Shown one piece after another: positions 15,737-24,554 of a stretch of DNA of 37,131 nucleotides. Both the position numbers and the translations under genes were made by a program. The DNA is from Solirubrobacterales bacterium (GTDB lineage: Bacteria > Actinomycetota > Thermoleophilia > Solirubrobacterales > 70-9), in NCBI GenBank assembly GCA_021155855.1, contig JAJNAZ010000025.1, positions 1-37,131 on the forward strand, given 5' to 3'. Numbering within the stretch: the stretch's first letter is position 1; the number at the start of each line of letters is the position of its first letter. The notes under the pieces were generated by a model. That model was not told the origin of the DNA, did no database searches, and saw nothing but the letters and a program-made list of their open reading frames with translations.

Positions 15737-16764
15737 ACCAAGCCCTCCGTCTCGTCGAGGCCCAGCATCAGGTTCAGGTTCTGGACCGCCTGCCCGGCCG
15801 CGCCCTTCCAGAGGTTGTCGATCGCGGCGAAGATCGCCGCCTTGCGCGCGCCGATCGAGGCGGCGTGGATCCGGCAGAGGTTGGTCTCGCGGACCTCGCG
15901 CACCCCGGGGGCCCGATCGACCACCTCGACGAACGGCTCGCCAGCGTAGCGCTCGGCGTAGAGCTCGGCCAGCGCCTCGGCCTCGAGCGGCTCGACGAGG
16001 TCGACGTAGCAGCTCGCCAGCAGTCCCTGGTCGAGCGGCAACAGGTGCGGCACGAAGGTGACCCGTCCTTCCCAGGACCGCATCGCCCCCGGCAGCGAAG
16101 CCGAGGAGGCGAGGCGCAGTAGCTCCTGTTCGATCTCGGGCTGATGGCGGTGGCCCTCGACCCCGTAGGCGGTGAAGTTCTCGGTCAGGTTGACGAACGA
16201 GAGCCGCTCCCCCGCACCTCGCCCGGCCCCCGAGACGCCCGACTTGGCGTCGATGACGACCGTGTCGATTACGCCGCGCTCCGCCAGCGGGGCGAGCGCG
16301 AGCAGCGCCGCGGTGGGATAACAGCCCGGATTGGCGACCAGGTCGGCATCGCGGATTCGCTCGCGGTCGAGCTCGGCGAGCCCGTAAACGGCGCTGACGA
16401 GCAGGTCCGGGTCGCCGTGAGTGCCGTACCACTTCTGATAGGTGGGGATGTCGCGGAGGCGGAAATCGGCGGAGAGGTCGACCACCTCGACCCCCAGGCC
16501 CCGCATCGCGGCGCAGACCGGGGCCGAGGCGCCGGCCGGATAGGCGACGATCCCGGCGTCGACCTGCTCGAGTCGGTCAGGGTCGAGCTCGGTGAGCTCG
16601 ATCGGAACTCGATAACGCGGATGCAGGCGGTCGAGCCGCGTGCCGGCGTCGGTGCGCGAGGTCGCCGCGGCCAGCTCGAGCCGCGGGTGGTTGTAGACCA
16701 GCGCGGCGGCGAGCGCGCCCGCGTAGCCCGAGGCGCCGGCGACGATCACCCGGACCTCACTCAC
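15733..16764 (-). CDS. argC: N-acetyl-gamma-glutamyl-phosphate reductase
   Basis: NADPH-dependent reductase of the third arginine step, 343 residues. A Rossmann GASGYAG motif lies at the N-terminus (residues about 9-15). The catalytic Cys is in LVANPGCYPTAALLAL, followed by IDAKSGVSGAGR and the HRHQPEIEQEL block. The start is GTG 16762-16764 and overlaps the pheT stop by 8 bases, giving a GTGAGTGA junction. This close join places arginine synthesis directly behind phenylalanyl-tRNA synthetase. Confidence 0.95.
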   Translation of the reverse strand: MSEVRVIVAGASGYAGALAAALVYNHPRLELAAATSRTDAGTRLDRLHPRYRVPIELTELDPDRLEQVDAGIVAYPAGASAPVCAAMRGLGVEVVDLSADFRLRDIPTYQKWYGTHGDPDLLVSAVYGLAELDRERIRDADLVANPGCYPTAALLALAPLAERGVIDTVVIDAKSGVSGAGRGAGERLSFVNLTENFTAYGVEGHRHQPEIEQELLRLASSASLPGAMRSWEGRVTFVPHLLPLDQGLLASCYVDLVEPLEAEALAELYAERYAGEPFVEVVDRAPGVREVRETNLCRIHAASIGARKAAIFAAIDNLWKGAAGQAVQNLNLMLGLDETEGLV

Positions 16765-19225
16765 GCAGCGACCCCCCGATTTCGGTGAGCTCGGCCTTGA
16801 TCCGCTCCCGTCGCTCGGCGACCTCGGCGTCGGTGAGCGTGCGGTCGGGCGCCCGGAACTCGAGCCGCAGGGCAAGGCTCTTGTGCCCCTCGCCGAGCTG
16901 CTCGCCGCGATAGAGGTCGAATACCTCGGCGCCGCGGAGCAGCTCGCCGCCGCCGGCGCGAACCGCCTCCCGGACCCGCTCGGCCGGGACCTCGTCGGGC
17001 AGAGTGACCGCGAGGTCCTGGAACACTGCGGGGAACGTGGTCACGTCCGCGTAGTGCTCGTCCCCAGCCGCTGACGCGGCCAGGATTGGCGCCAGGTCGA
17101 GCTCGAACGCGCCCCCGCCGGGAAGGTCCCAGGCGCTGACGACAAGCGGGTGCAGCTCCCCGAGCCAGCCGGCGGCGACACCGCCGACCTCGATGCGGGC
17201 GGCGCGCCCGGGGTGCAGGAACGGCTGCGCGCTCGTGGCGAGCGACACCCGGGCGCCGAGCTGGCGGGCGAGGAGCTCGACCGTTCCCTTGAGCGTGAAG
17301 AAGCCCGTTGCCTCGCCCGGCTGCGCCGGACTCGCCCACGAGGGCGGCGCCAGGTCACCGACCACGAGCCCGGCGAGCCGGTGCGGCTCGCGCACCGGGG
17401 CCGGCATCCCGCCGGCGAACTGACCGGCGAGCGGACCGCCCCGGTCGGGCGCCGGCTCGCGCAAATAGGCGCGCCCGGACTCGAACAAGGCCACCCGTTC
17501 GACGTCGCGGGCGAGGTTGTGACGAGCGGCGTCGAGCAGGCCGCCGAGCAGCGTGGTGCGCATCACCGCGTGCTCCTCGGAGATCGGGTTCAGGGTCGCG
17601 ATCGCGTTGCGCCGAGGGTCGTCGGCCGCCAGTCGCAGCCGATCGGCGAGCCCGCGGTCGACGAACGCCCAGGCGACGATCTGGTCGAAGCCAAGATCGC
17701 GAAGCACGTCCTCGGCGCGCCGCCGCGCCGCCTGCTCGCGGCTCAGGCCGCCGACCCGCTCCGCCTGGGCGGGAAGGGTCCGGGGCAGCCGATCGAAACC
17801 GTGCAGACGGCCCACCTCTTCGATCGCGTCGACCTCGCGGCTGACGTCGTAATGGCGCTCGACCGGCACCATGACCGAGAGCTCGTCGTCGCCGGCATCG
17901 GCGACCGCGAACCCCAGCCGGCCAAGGCTCTCCCGTGCCTGCTCGCGCTCGACGCCGATGCCGAGCAGCGAGTCGAGGCGGGCGCCGTGGAGCGAGATCA
18001 CGTGCGGCGGCGGGATCTCGGCGGCGACGTCGATCGTCCCAGGGACCAGCTCGGCGCCCGCGAGCTCGACCAGGAGTCGCGAGGCGTACGCCTGGGCGCG
18101 CGGCGCCAGCTCCGGGTGAAGCTGCTTCTCGAACCGCGCCGAGGCGTCGGAGCGCAGCCCGAGCAGGCTCGAGGTGCGCAGGATGTTGACCCCGTTCCAG
18201 GTCGCCGCCTCGAGCAGCACCCTGGTGGTCTCGTCCGAGACCTCGGAGACCTGACCGCCCATGATTCCCGCGATTCCCGACGGGCGCTCGCGGTCGCAGA
18301 CCAACACCGTCTCGGCATCGAAAGTGCGCTCGACGCCGTCGAGGGTCGTCATCCGCTCGCCCTCGCGGGCCGTGCGGATGATCAGCTCACCGCCAGGGAC
18401 ACGGTCGAGGTCGAACGCGTGCAGCGGCTGGGCGGTGGTCAGCATGACGTAGTTGGTGATGTCGACGACGTTCGAGATCGGCCGCATCCCCGCGGCGATC
18501 AGGCACCCTCGCAGCCACTCCGGGGACCGCCCGACCTCGACCCCGGTGAAGGCGCGGGCGGTGAACCGCGGGCAGAGCGCGGGGACCTCGACCGCGACAG
18601 ATGCAAGCTCCTCGACGCTCCCCTGTGTGGCCGGCTCGGCGTCGTACTCCCAGGGCGGGTCGGCGAGCGGCGCGCGGGTGATCGCGTGCACCTCGCGCGC
18701 GACCCCGTAGACGCCCATGCAGTCGACCCGGTTCGGGTTCAGGTCCAGCTCCAGCACCGACTCCGAGATCGGCAGGACTCGCTCGAGCGGTGTCCCCGCC
18801 TCGACATCGGTCTCCAAGACCATGATCCCGGCCTGGTCGTCGCCGAGATCCAGTTCGCGCTCGGAGAGGATCATGCCGTCGGACTCGACCCCGCGCAGCT
18901 TCGCCCGCTTCAGCTCCTCGCCGCCGGGCATCCGCGCTCCCGGCAGCGCCACCGCGACCGACTGCCCCGCGGCGACGTTCGGGGCGCCGCAGACGATCGT
19001 CCGCACGCTGTCGCCGTCGTCGACCTCGCAGACCCGCAGGCGGTCGGCGTTCGGATGCTGCCCCGCGGAGACCACGCGGCCGACCACGAACCCCTCGCCC
19101 GACGGGACTCCGAGCCGATTCACTCGCTCGACCTCGACCGCCCGCATCGAGAGCAGCTCGGCGATCTCCTCCGGCCCCAGCCCCGGATCGCAGTACTCGC
19201 ACAACCAGCCGAGCGGCACTCTCAT
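16757..19225 (-). CDS. pheT: Phenylalanyl-tRNA synthetase beta subunit
   Basis: Large subunit of the alpha2-beta2 class II synthetase, 822 residues. It begins MRVPLGWLCEYCD and has a tRNA-binding (EMAP-like) domain at about 40-150 (VVGRVVSAGQHPNADRLRVC). The B3/B4 editing region follows, with NVVDITNYVMLTTAQPLHAFDLD and GIAGIMGG, then the B5 and catalytic-like domains. The C-terminal anticodon-binding ferredoxin-like domain spans about 725-822 (TTFPAVFQDLAVTLPD). The start ATG overlaps the pheS stop by 4 bases. Confidence 0.96.
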   Translation of the reverse strand: MRVPLGWLCEYCDPGLGPEEIAELLSMRAVEVERVNRLGVPSGEGFVVGRVVSAGQHPNADRLRVCEVDDGDSVRTIVCGAPNVAAGQSVAVALPGARMPGGEELKRAKLRGVESDGMILSERELDLGDDQAGIMVLETDVEAGTPLERVLPISESVLELDLNPNRVDCMGVYGVAREVHAITRAPLADPPWEYDAEPATQGSVEELASVAVEVPALCPRFTARAFTGVEVGRSPEWLRGCLIAAGMRPISNVVDITNYVMLTTAQPLHAFDLDRVPGGELIIRTAREGERMTTLDGVERTFDAETVLVCDRERPSGIAGIMGGQVSEVSDETTRVLLEAATWNGVNILRTSSLLGLRSDASARFEKQLHPELAPRAQAYASRLLVELAGAELVPGTIDVAAEIPPPHVISLHGARLDSLLGIGVEREQARESLGRLGFAVADAGDDELSVMVPVERHYDVSREVDAIEEVGRLHGFDRLPRTLPAQAERVGGLSREQAARRRAEDVLRDLGFDQIVAWAFVDRGLADRLRLAADDPRRNAIATLNPISEEHAVMRTTLLGGLLDAARHNLARDVERVALFESGRAYLREPAPDRGGPLAGQFAGGMPAPVREPHRLAGLVVGDLAPPSWASPAQPGEATGFFTLKGTVELLARQLGARVSLATSAQPFLHPGRAARIEVGGVAAGWLGELHPLVVSAWDLPGGGAFELDLAPILAASAAGDEHYADVTTFPAVFQDLAVTLPDEVPAERVREAVRAGGGELLRGAEVFDLYRGEQLGEGHKSLALRLEFRAPDRTLTDAEVAERRERIKAELTEIGGSLRE

Positions 19226-20328
19226 GCGAACTGCTCCAAGAACCGCACGTCGCTTTCAACGAACAACCTCAGATCCGGAATCCCGTGCTTGAGCATCGCG
19301 ATCCGCTCGATCCCCATACCGAACGCGAACCCCTGGGTCGTCTCCGGGTCGTAGCCGTCCTCGACGAACCCGAACACGTTCGGATCGACCATTCCCGCGC
19401 CGAGGATCTCGATCCAGCCGGTGCCCTTGCAGAGCGGGTCGCGCTCCCCGCCGGCGAGCCTGCCGCTGCCATCGCAGGCAAAGCACGACACGTCGACCTG
19501 CACCGAGGGCTCGGTGAAGGGGAAGTAGTCGGGCTTCAGCCGGGTGCGGCGCTCGGGCCCGAAGAGCGCCTTTGCGGCGTGGTCGAGCGTCCCCGCGAGA
19601 TCGGCGAGCGAGATCCCCTCGGCAACGGCCAGCCCCTCGACCTGGTGGAACATCGGCAGGTGTGTGGCGTCGATCGTGTCGCGGCGGTAGGCGGCGCCGG
19701 GAACGACGATGAACAGCGGCGGCCTCTGGGCCTCCATCCCGCGCACCTGCATCGGGGAGGTGTGGGTGCGCAGGAGCACGTCAGTCGGCCCCGGAGGCAG
19801 GCCTCGCTCGTTGACCACTGCCTCGGGCAGCGTTTCAGGGTCGATGTAGAAGCTGTCCTGAGCTTGGCGCGCGGGATGGCCGGGGGGATGGTTGAGCGCG
19901 GTGAAGTTGTAGAAGTCGTGCTCGACCTCGGGCCCTTCCATCACCCGGTATCCGAGCCCGACGAAGACATCCTCAATCTCGCGCCGGGTGCGGGTGAGCA
20001 GGTTCAAGTGGCCGACGGCGACCGGGGGCGTGCCCGGGAGGGTGACGTCGATCGCCTCGGCGGCGAGCGAGCCCTCGATCTCCGCCGCCTCGAGCCGCTC
20101 GCGGCGCGCCGCGAGCTCACCCTCGAGTGCCGCGCGGGCCGCGTTCGCGGCCGCGCCCACCGGGCCACGCTCGGCCGGCTCGAGCTCGGCGATACCTCGC
20201 AAGAGACGGGTCAACTCCGACTTGCGGCCCAGGTGTCGCACCCGCAGCTCCTCGAGCGCAACCGCGTCGGGCGCCGCGGCGATCGCCGCGGACGCCTCCG
20301 CGCGCAGGCTTTCGATTCGTTTCAGCAT
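19222..20328 (-). CDS. pheS: Phenylalanyl-tRNA synthetase alpha subunit
   Basis: Catalytic subunit, 368 residues. An N-terminal coiled coil (1-90) contacts tRNA. Class II motifs follow: GPEVEHDFYNFTALNHPPGHPARQ, then LLRTHTSPMQVR and FHQVEGLAV, and finally GFAFGMGIERIAMLKHGIPDLR (motif 3). Two Cys pairs near FACDGSG and PLCKGTG form the small insert seen in many bacterial PheS. The start ATG shares one base with the stop of the SpoU gene (TGATG). Confidence 0.96.
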   Translation of the reverse strand: MLKRIESLRAEASAAIAAAPDAVALEELRVRHLGRKSELTRLLRGIAELEPAERGPVGAAANAARAALEGELAARRERLEAAEIEGSLAAEAIDVTLPGTPPVAVGHLNLLTRTRREIEDVFVGLGYRVMEGPEVEHDFYNFTALNHPPGHPARQAQDSFYIDPETLPEAVVNERGLPPGPTDVLLRTHTSPMQVRGMEAQRPPLFIVVPGAAYRRDTIDATHLPMFHQVEGLAVAEGISLADLAGTLDHAAKALFGPERRTRLKPDYFPFTEPSVQVDVSCFACDGSGRLAGGERDPLCKGTGWIEILGAGMVDPNVFGFVEDGYDPETTQGFAFGMGIERIAMLKHGIPDLRLFVESDVRFLEQFA

Positions 20329-21029
20329 CAGCTCGGTCCCCCGAGGTCATCTGCGGGGGCGGCCGACGATATCCGCCCGAGCGCGATCGCCGCCGCGGCG
20401 GCGACGTTGAGGGACTCGGCGCCGCCCTTCGCCAGGGGGATCGTCCACAGCCGGTCGCAACGCTCGACGATCTCGGCCGGCAGCCCCTCGCGCTCGGCGC
20501 CGAGGGCGAGCGCGCCGACCGGCCCGTCGTCGAGCGGCTCGCCGCCGTGAGCGACCAGGCCGACGATCGGTGGCGCCAGCTCGGCGACCCCGCCGAGCAT
20601 CGGCGGCTGGGCGAAGATCGAGCCCATGCTCGCGCGCACGGCCTTGGGTCCGAACGGATCGGCGCAGCCGGGGCCGAGGAGCACCGGCGCGTCGAGCAGC
20701 GCGTGCGCGATGCGGATGATCGCGCCCACGTTCCCGGGGTCCCTGACCCGGTGCAGATAGACGCAGAAGCGATCGCCGCCGGCGCCCTCGATCCGCTGAT
20801 AGACCCCGATCACCCTGGTTCCGGAGCCCAACGTCGTCACCGAGTCGAGCAATCCGGCCTCGACGTCGGTGCCGGCGCGTAGCACGAATACGGCCGGTGC
20901 GCCCGCCGCCTCCGCAGCCGCCACCAGGTCCTCCCCCTCGGCCACGAACAACCCCTCTCGCCGGCGGTGTTTGCGCTCACCCAGCCGCCGGATCAGCTTC
21001 AGCTTCTCGTTGTCCTTGCTCGTGATCAT
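20328..21029 (-). CDS. SpoU/TrmH family RNA 2'-O-methyltransferase
   Basis: A 233-residue SPOUT enzyme. The N-terminal substrate-binding part (KDNEKLKLIRRLGERKHRRREG) is followed by the three SpoU motifs: RVRDPGNVGAIIRIA, LALGAEREGLP and SLNVAAAAAIAL. Genes at this position between rplT and pheS are usually annotated as 23S rRNA ribose methyltransferases (RlmB/TsnR-like), but the target nucleotide cannot be fixed from sequence. The start ATG (21027-21029) is preceded by GAGG about 10 bases upstream, directly after the T-run of a terminator-like hairpin, so expression may depend on read-through. Confidence 0.9.
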   Translation of the reverse strand: MITSKDNEKLKLIRRLGERKHRRREGLFVAEGEDLVAAAEAAGAPAVFVLRAGTDVEAGLLDSVTTLGSGTRVIGVYQRIEGAGGDRFCVYLHRVRDPGNVGAIIRIAHALLDAPVLLGPGCADPFGPKAVRASMGSIFAQPPMLGGVAELAPPIVGLVAHGGEPLDDGPVGALALGAEREGLPAEIVERCDRLWTIPLAKGGAESLNVAAAAAIALGRISSAAPADDLGGPS

Positions 21030-21043
21030 GCGTCTGCGGCCTC

Positions 21044-21069
21044 AAAAAAGGACGCCCTCTCGGACGCCC
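21044..21069 (-). terminator. Rho-independent terminator between rplT and spoU
   Basis: On the minus strand GGGCGTCC, a GAGA loop, GGGCGTCC and then six T residues. The two arms are identical yet self-complementary when G-T pairs are allowed, giving an 8-bp stem with a GNRA tetraloop. It lies 31 bases after the rplT stop and 14 bases before the spoU start, so it can act as a full stop for infC-rpmI-rplT or as an attenuator of the spoU-pheST-arg genes. Confidence 0.7.
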
Positions 21070-21100
21070 GGTCGACCTCGTTCGGCGGTCTTGGTCTCGC

Positions 21101-21460
21101 TCAGGCCGCCGCGGCCTCCCGGGCTTGCTCGGCAAATCGGCGAAACGCCTCCGGGTCGCGGACGGCGATGTCCGCGAGCATCTTGCGGTTCACGTCGACC
21201 CCGGCCTCGCTGAGGCCGTGGATCAGCTCCGAGTAGCTCATCCCCTCGCGCCGGGCCGCGGCGTTGATGCGCACGATCCACAGCCGCCGCATCTCGCGCT
21301 TGCGCCGGCGCCGGTCGCGGTAGGCATAGTTGCCCGAACGCATCACCTGCTCGTTGGCGAGCCGGTAGCTCGAGTGCTTGCGACCCCAGTAGCCCTTCGC
21401 TTGCTTGAGGACCTTCTTGCGGCGCCGCCTGCGGGCGACGGCGTTCGTCGCCCTGCTCAC
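21101..21460 (-). CDS. rplT: 50S ribosomal protein L20
   Basis: 119 residues, full length. It starts [22 protein letters not shown] and carries the conserved [19 protein letters not shown] and [20 protein letters not shown] blocks. L20 binds 23S rRNA early in 50S assembly and in other bacteria represses its own operon. The start is GTG 21458-21460, overlapping the rpmI stop by 4 bases. Confidence 0.97.
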   Translation of the reverse strand: MSRATNAVARRRRRKKVLKQAKGYWGRKHSSYRLANEQVMRSGNYAYRDRRRRKREMRRLWIVRINAAARREGMSYSELIHGLSEAGVDVNRKMLADIAVRDPEAFRRFAEQAREAAAA

Positions 21461-21657
21461 TTGCCGCCCCCGAGCAGATTGCGAACCCGCTTCGTGTCAG
21501 CCGGCGCGATCTCGACCGGCTTCGCCATCCGCCGCTTGCGCTTCGGCGACTTCTTCTCGAGGATGTGGCTCGAGTAGGCGCGCCGCCCGCGGAGCTTGCC
21601 GTTGGCGGTCTTGCGAAAGCGCTTCTTGGCCCCCGAATGGGTCTTCATCTTCGGCAT
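21457..21657 (-). CDS. rpmI: 50S ribosomal protein L35
   Basis: 66 residues beginning [20 protein letters not shown], the invariant L35 N-terminus, followed by [21 protein letters not shown]. It sits between infC and rplT in the universally conserved order, 34 bases after infC and overlapping rplT by 4. Confidence 0.97.
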   Translation of the reverse strand: MPKMKTHSGAKKRFRKTANGKLRGRRAYSSHILEKKSPKRKRRMAKPVEIAPADTKRVRNLLGGGK

Positions 21658-21691
21658 TGGAGCCGACTATTGAAGCAGAAGGTCGGGCCTG

Positions 21692-22318
21692 CTACTGCGA
21701 CTCGGCCGCCGCCGGCTGACCGTCCTCGGCGGCCTCGGACCGGCTGCGCTGCTCACGTGCCCGCGCCGCGCCCTCCTTCGAGGGGGCCAGCATCATGTGC
21801 ATGTTCCGCCCCTCCTGCTGGGGATGCTGTTCGATCGTCGCCAGCTCGGCGACGTCCTCGTAGAGGCGGTCCAGCAGCGCGCGGCCGCGCTCCGGATGGG
21901 CCTGCTCGCGGCCGCGGAACATGATCGTCACCTTGACCTTGTCCTGGTTGCGCAGGAAGCGTTCGACGTGGCCGCGCTTGGTGGCGTAGTCGTGGTCGGC
22001 GATCTTTGGCCGTAGCTTGATCTCGCGCACGTTCACCTGCTGCTGGTGCTTGCGTGCCGCCTTCGCCTTCTGCTCCTGCTCGTACTTGTATTTCGAGTAG
22101 TCGAGCAGGCGGGCGACCGGCGGGCGCGAGTCGGGCGCCACCTCGACCAGGTCGAGGTCGCGGTCGTGGGCCATCGCCAGCGCGTCGTCGGTCTTGATCA
22201 CGCCGATCTGGCTCCCGTCCTCGTCGATCAGACGCACCTCGTTTACGCGGATTCGCTCGTTGATCCGGGTCGGGTCGCGCTCCGGGGGCTGCCGGTCGAA
22301 CCGCCGTGGGACCGGCAC
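21692..22318 (-). CDS. infC: Translation initiation factor IF-3
   Basis: 208 residues. The N-domain starts at about residue 19 ([17 protein letters not shown]), followed by the basic linker ([15 protein letters not shown]) and the C-domain ([27 protein letters not shown]). A roughly 30-residue Ala/Glu-rich tail after MMLAPSKEG is typical of actinobacterial IF-3. The start used is GTG 22316-22318; the codon just before it is ATA, and infC is known to use non-standard starts elsewhere, so the precise start is uncertain. No good Shine-Dalgarno is visible. A roughly 120-base leader separates it from a likely promoter at 22447. Confidence 0.93.
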   Translation of the reverse strand: MPVPRRFDRQPPERDPTRINERIRVNEVRLIDEDGSQIGVIKTDDALAMAHDRDLDLVEVAPDSRPPVARLLDYSKYKYEQEQKAKAARKHQQQVNVREIKLRPKIADHDYATKRGHVERFLRNQDKVKVTIMFRGREQAHPERGRALLDRLYEDVAELATIEQHPQQEGRNMHMMLAPSKEGAARAREQRSRSEAAEDGQPAAAESQ

Positions 22319-22405
22319 TATGCGATCACGCCGTCGCGGAGCGTCAAGCTGCCTCCGGTCGAGCGGAGGGGGTGGACGGGGCTGACAAAGGGAAGGGCGA
22401 TGGCG

Positions 22406-22438
22406 CTAGCGGCGCGCGCGGATCTGGCTGCCCTTCAT
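22406..22438 (-). CDS. Possible 10-residue leader peptide upstream of infC
   Basis: ATG (22436-22438) to TAG (22406-22408) would encode MKGSQIRARR. It begins 8 bases after a TATACT -10 box, so it could be translated from a leaderless transcript before the infC gene. A CCTCCG/CGGAGG hairpin (22352-22369) lies between it and infC. This is speculative; chance is a fair alternative. Confidence 0.25.
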   Translation of the reverse strand: MKGSQIRARR

Positions 22439-22446
22439 CGCCGGGC

Positions 22447-22475
22447 AGTATAGACGCCGATCGCGGGGCGGTCGG
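22447..22475 (-). promoter_or_regulatory. Candidate promoter of the infC operon, with inverted repeat
   Basis: On the minus strand a near-consensus -10, TATACT (22447-22452), is preceded at 17 bases by CCGACC, a weak -35. An exact inverted repeat, GACGCCGA and TCGGCGTC, spans about 22453-22479 directly upstream of the -10. It could act as an operator or as a thrS transcript end. Confidence 0.45.
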
Positions 22476-22557
22476 CGTCGCGACGATGGTTTCTCATCTA
22501 CGTCAATGCTTTCGGTGCCCGCGTGGCATGGCGTGAGCCCGGAGACGGCCGCCTCCG

Positions 22558-24501
22558 CTACTCGCTCGCGAGCAGGCCCGCAACGCGGGCAGGGTCGATC
22601 GCGCCCAGGTCCCCCGCGGCGTGCGAGCGCACCGAGACCGTGCCCTCGGCCCGCTCGCGCTCGCCGACGATGAGCATGAACGGGGTCTTTGCCAGCTCCG
22701 CATCGCGGATCTTGCGTCCCACCGACTCCGAGCGATCGTCTACGCGGACTCGGACGCCGTCGGCGGCGAGTCGCGCCGCGACCTCGCGCGCGTAGGCGAG
22801 CTGTGGATCCGAGACGGGCAGGATCGCCGCCTGCGTCGGGGCCAGCCAGGCCGGAAAGCGGCCGCCGTGGTGCTCGATCAGGATCCCGGCAAAGCGCTCC
22901 ATCGAGCCGAGCAAAGCGCGGTGGATCATCACCGGGCGGTGCGCGGCGTTGTCCTCGCCCTGGTAGCTGAGCTCGAATCGCTCGGGCATCTGGAAGTCGA
23001 GCTGGCAGGTGCCGAGCTGCCACGAACGCCCGAGGGCGTCAGTAACGTGGAAGTCGATCTTCGGGCCGTAGAAGGTCCCCTCCCCCGGGTTGACCTCGTA
23101 CTCGCGCCCCTGGCGCTCGAGCGCCTGGCGCAGACCGGCCTCGGCACGCTGCCACTGCTGGTCGGTGCCGATCGACTTCTGCGGCCGGGTCGAGAGCTCG
23201 ACCCGCACCCGGTCGAAGCCGAAGCGGGCGTAGAGCTCGTCGATCGCCTCGCAGATCGAGTCGACCTCCTCGGGGACCTGCTCGAGCGTGCAGTAGACGT
23301 GGGCGTCGTCCTGGGTGAAGGCACGCACCCGCAGCAGGCCGTGCAGGACCCCCTCGCGCTCGTAGCGCGAGACGTCGCCGAACTCGGCCAGCCGCAGCGG
23401 GAGCTCGCGATAGGAATGGCGCTCCGAGGCGAAGACCAGGCAGGCCCCAGGGCAATTCATCGGCTTGAGCGCGAAGCGGCGCTCGTCGCCCTCGCGTCGG
23501 GAGGGCTCGACGAAGTACATGTTGTCGCGGTAGTTGTCCCAGTGTCCGGAGCGGTGCCAGAGCTCCTCGTCGAGCACGCGCGGAGTCTTGATCTCCCGAT
23601 AGCCGCGACTGTCGAGCTGCGCGCGGACCTCGCCTTCGATCAGCCGCAGAAGCACGGTCCCCTGGGGCAGCCAGAACGGCATCCCCGGGGCCTCGTCTCG
23701 GAAGCGGAACAGGCCGAGCTCGGGGCCGAGCCGGCGATGATCGTTCTCGCGGGCGCGCTCGAGCTGCTCGAGGTGCCGATCGAGCTCGGCCTGGGTATGA
23801 AAGGCGGTGCCATAGATTCTGGTCAGCATCTGGCGGCTCTCATCGCCACGCCAGTAGGCACCGGCGAGCGAGTTGAGCTTGAAGGCGCCGATCCGCCCGG
23901 TCGAGGGCGCGTGCGGGCCGCGGCAGAGGTCGGTGAAGGGGCCATTCCGATACAGCGACACGGTCTCGACGCCCTCGTCGGCGACCAGGTCCTCGATCAG
24001 CTCGACCTTGTAGGGCTGGTCCTCCGCGCGGAAACGCTCGATCGCCTCGGTGGCCGGCAGCTCCGAGCGCTCGAACGGTTCGTCGGCCTCGATGTGCGCG
24101 CGCATCGAGGCCTCGATCCGCTCCAGGTCGGCCTCGATCGGCCGCTCGCCGTCGGGGAAGTCGAAGTCGTAGTAGAAGCCGTCGGGAATCGGCGGCCCGA
24201 TCGAGACCCTCGTCCCCGGCCAGAGCTCGGTCACCGCGGTGGCCATCACATGGGCGGCGTCATGGCGCACGAGCCAGAGCGCGTCGTCGGCGTCCTCGCC
24301 CTTGCTGGTCGCGGTCACGATCGCGATCGGGGCGCCGTTTGGGAGCGGTGCGCCGAGATCGCGAAGCTCGCCGGCGACCTTGATCCCGAGCGCGTCCCGG
24401 GCCAAGCCGGGGCCGATCGCCGCCGCGGCATCGGCTCCCGAGGAGCCCGCGGGCAACTCCAGCGGCGAACCGTCCGGAAGCGTCACGGTGATCGCGGACA
24501 T
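22558..24501 (-). CDS. thrS: Threonyl-tRNA synthetase
   Basis: 647 residues, the usual bacterial length. An N-terminal TGS domain (1-60, TVTLPDGSPLELP) is followed by the editing domain with HDAAHVMA and the catalytic class II core. Core signatures are KPMNCPGACLVF (zinc Cys), RLAEFGDVSRYEREGVLHGLLRVR (motif 2) and DNAAHRPVMIHRALLGSMERF (motif 3). The C-terminal anticodon-binding domain begins at about PAWLAPTQAAILPVSD. The start is ATG 24499-24501. It heads the minus-strand translation-gene run and is divergent from the decayed CHRD gene 53 bases away. Confidence 0.96.
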   Translation of the reverse strand: MSAITVTLPDGSPLELPAGSSGADAAAAIGPGLARDALGIKVAGELRDLGAPLPNGAPIAIVTATSKGEDADDALWLVRHDAAHVMATAVTELWPGTRVSIGPPIPDGFYYDFDFPDGERPIEADLERIEASMRAHIEADEPFERSELPATEAIERFRAEDQPYKVELIEDLVADEGVETVSLYRNGPFTDLCRGPHAPSTGRIGAFKLNSLAGAYWRGDESRQMLTRIYGTAFHTQAELDRHLEQLERARENDHRRLGPELGLFRFRDEAPGMPFWLPQGTVLLRLIEGEVRAQLDSRGYREIKTPRVLDEELWHRSGHWDNYRDNMYFVEPSRREGDERRFALKPMNCPGACLVFASERHSYRELPLRLAEFGDVSRYEREGVLHGLLRVRAFTQDDAHVYCTLEQVPEEVDSICEAIDELYARFGFDRVRVELSTRPQKSIGTDQQWQRAEAGLRQALERQGREYEVNPGEGTFYGPKIDFHVTDALGRSWQLGTCQLDFQMPERFELSYQGEDNAAHRPVMIHRALLGSMERFAGILIEHHGGRFPAWLAPTQAAILPVSDPQLAYAREVAARLAADGVRVRVDDRSESVGRKIRDAELAKTPFMLIVGERERAEGTVSVRSHAAGDLGAIDPARVAGLLASE

Positions 24502-24554
24502 CGGCGGCCATGCTAGAGAGGCCGTCGCGACGCTGAACGAGGAGGTCGGAACGA

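Larger units (their letters stand above)
22319..22557. other. thrS-infC intergenic region (leader of the infC operon)
   Basis: This 239-base region has no standard gene. It holds the promoter, inverted repeat, tiny leader frame and CCTCCG hairpin described separately. The part next to the thrS stop also has a TTGACG sequence (minus strand) without a matching -10. Confidence 0.5.

Noticed and set aside
17150-19354. Plus-strand open frame of 734 codons opposite pheT
   Set aside because: High GC leaves antisense frames open. pheT is complete on the minus strand with all domains, and the antisense translation is low-complexity.
22621-24516. Plus-strand open frame of 631 codons opposite thrS
   Set aside because: Shadow of thrS, with no ribosome-binding site and no recognisable motif.
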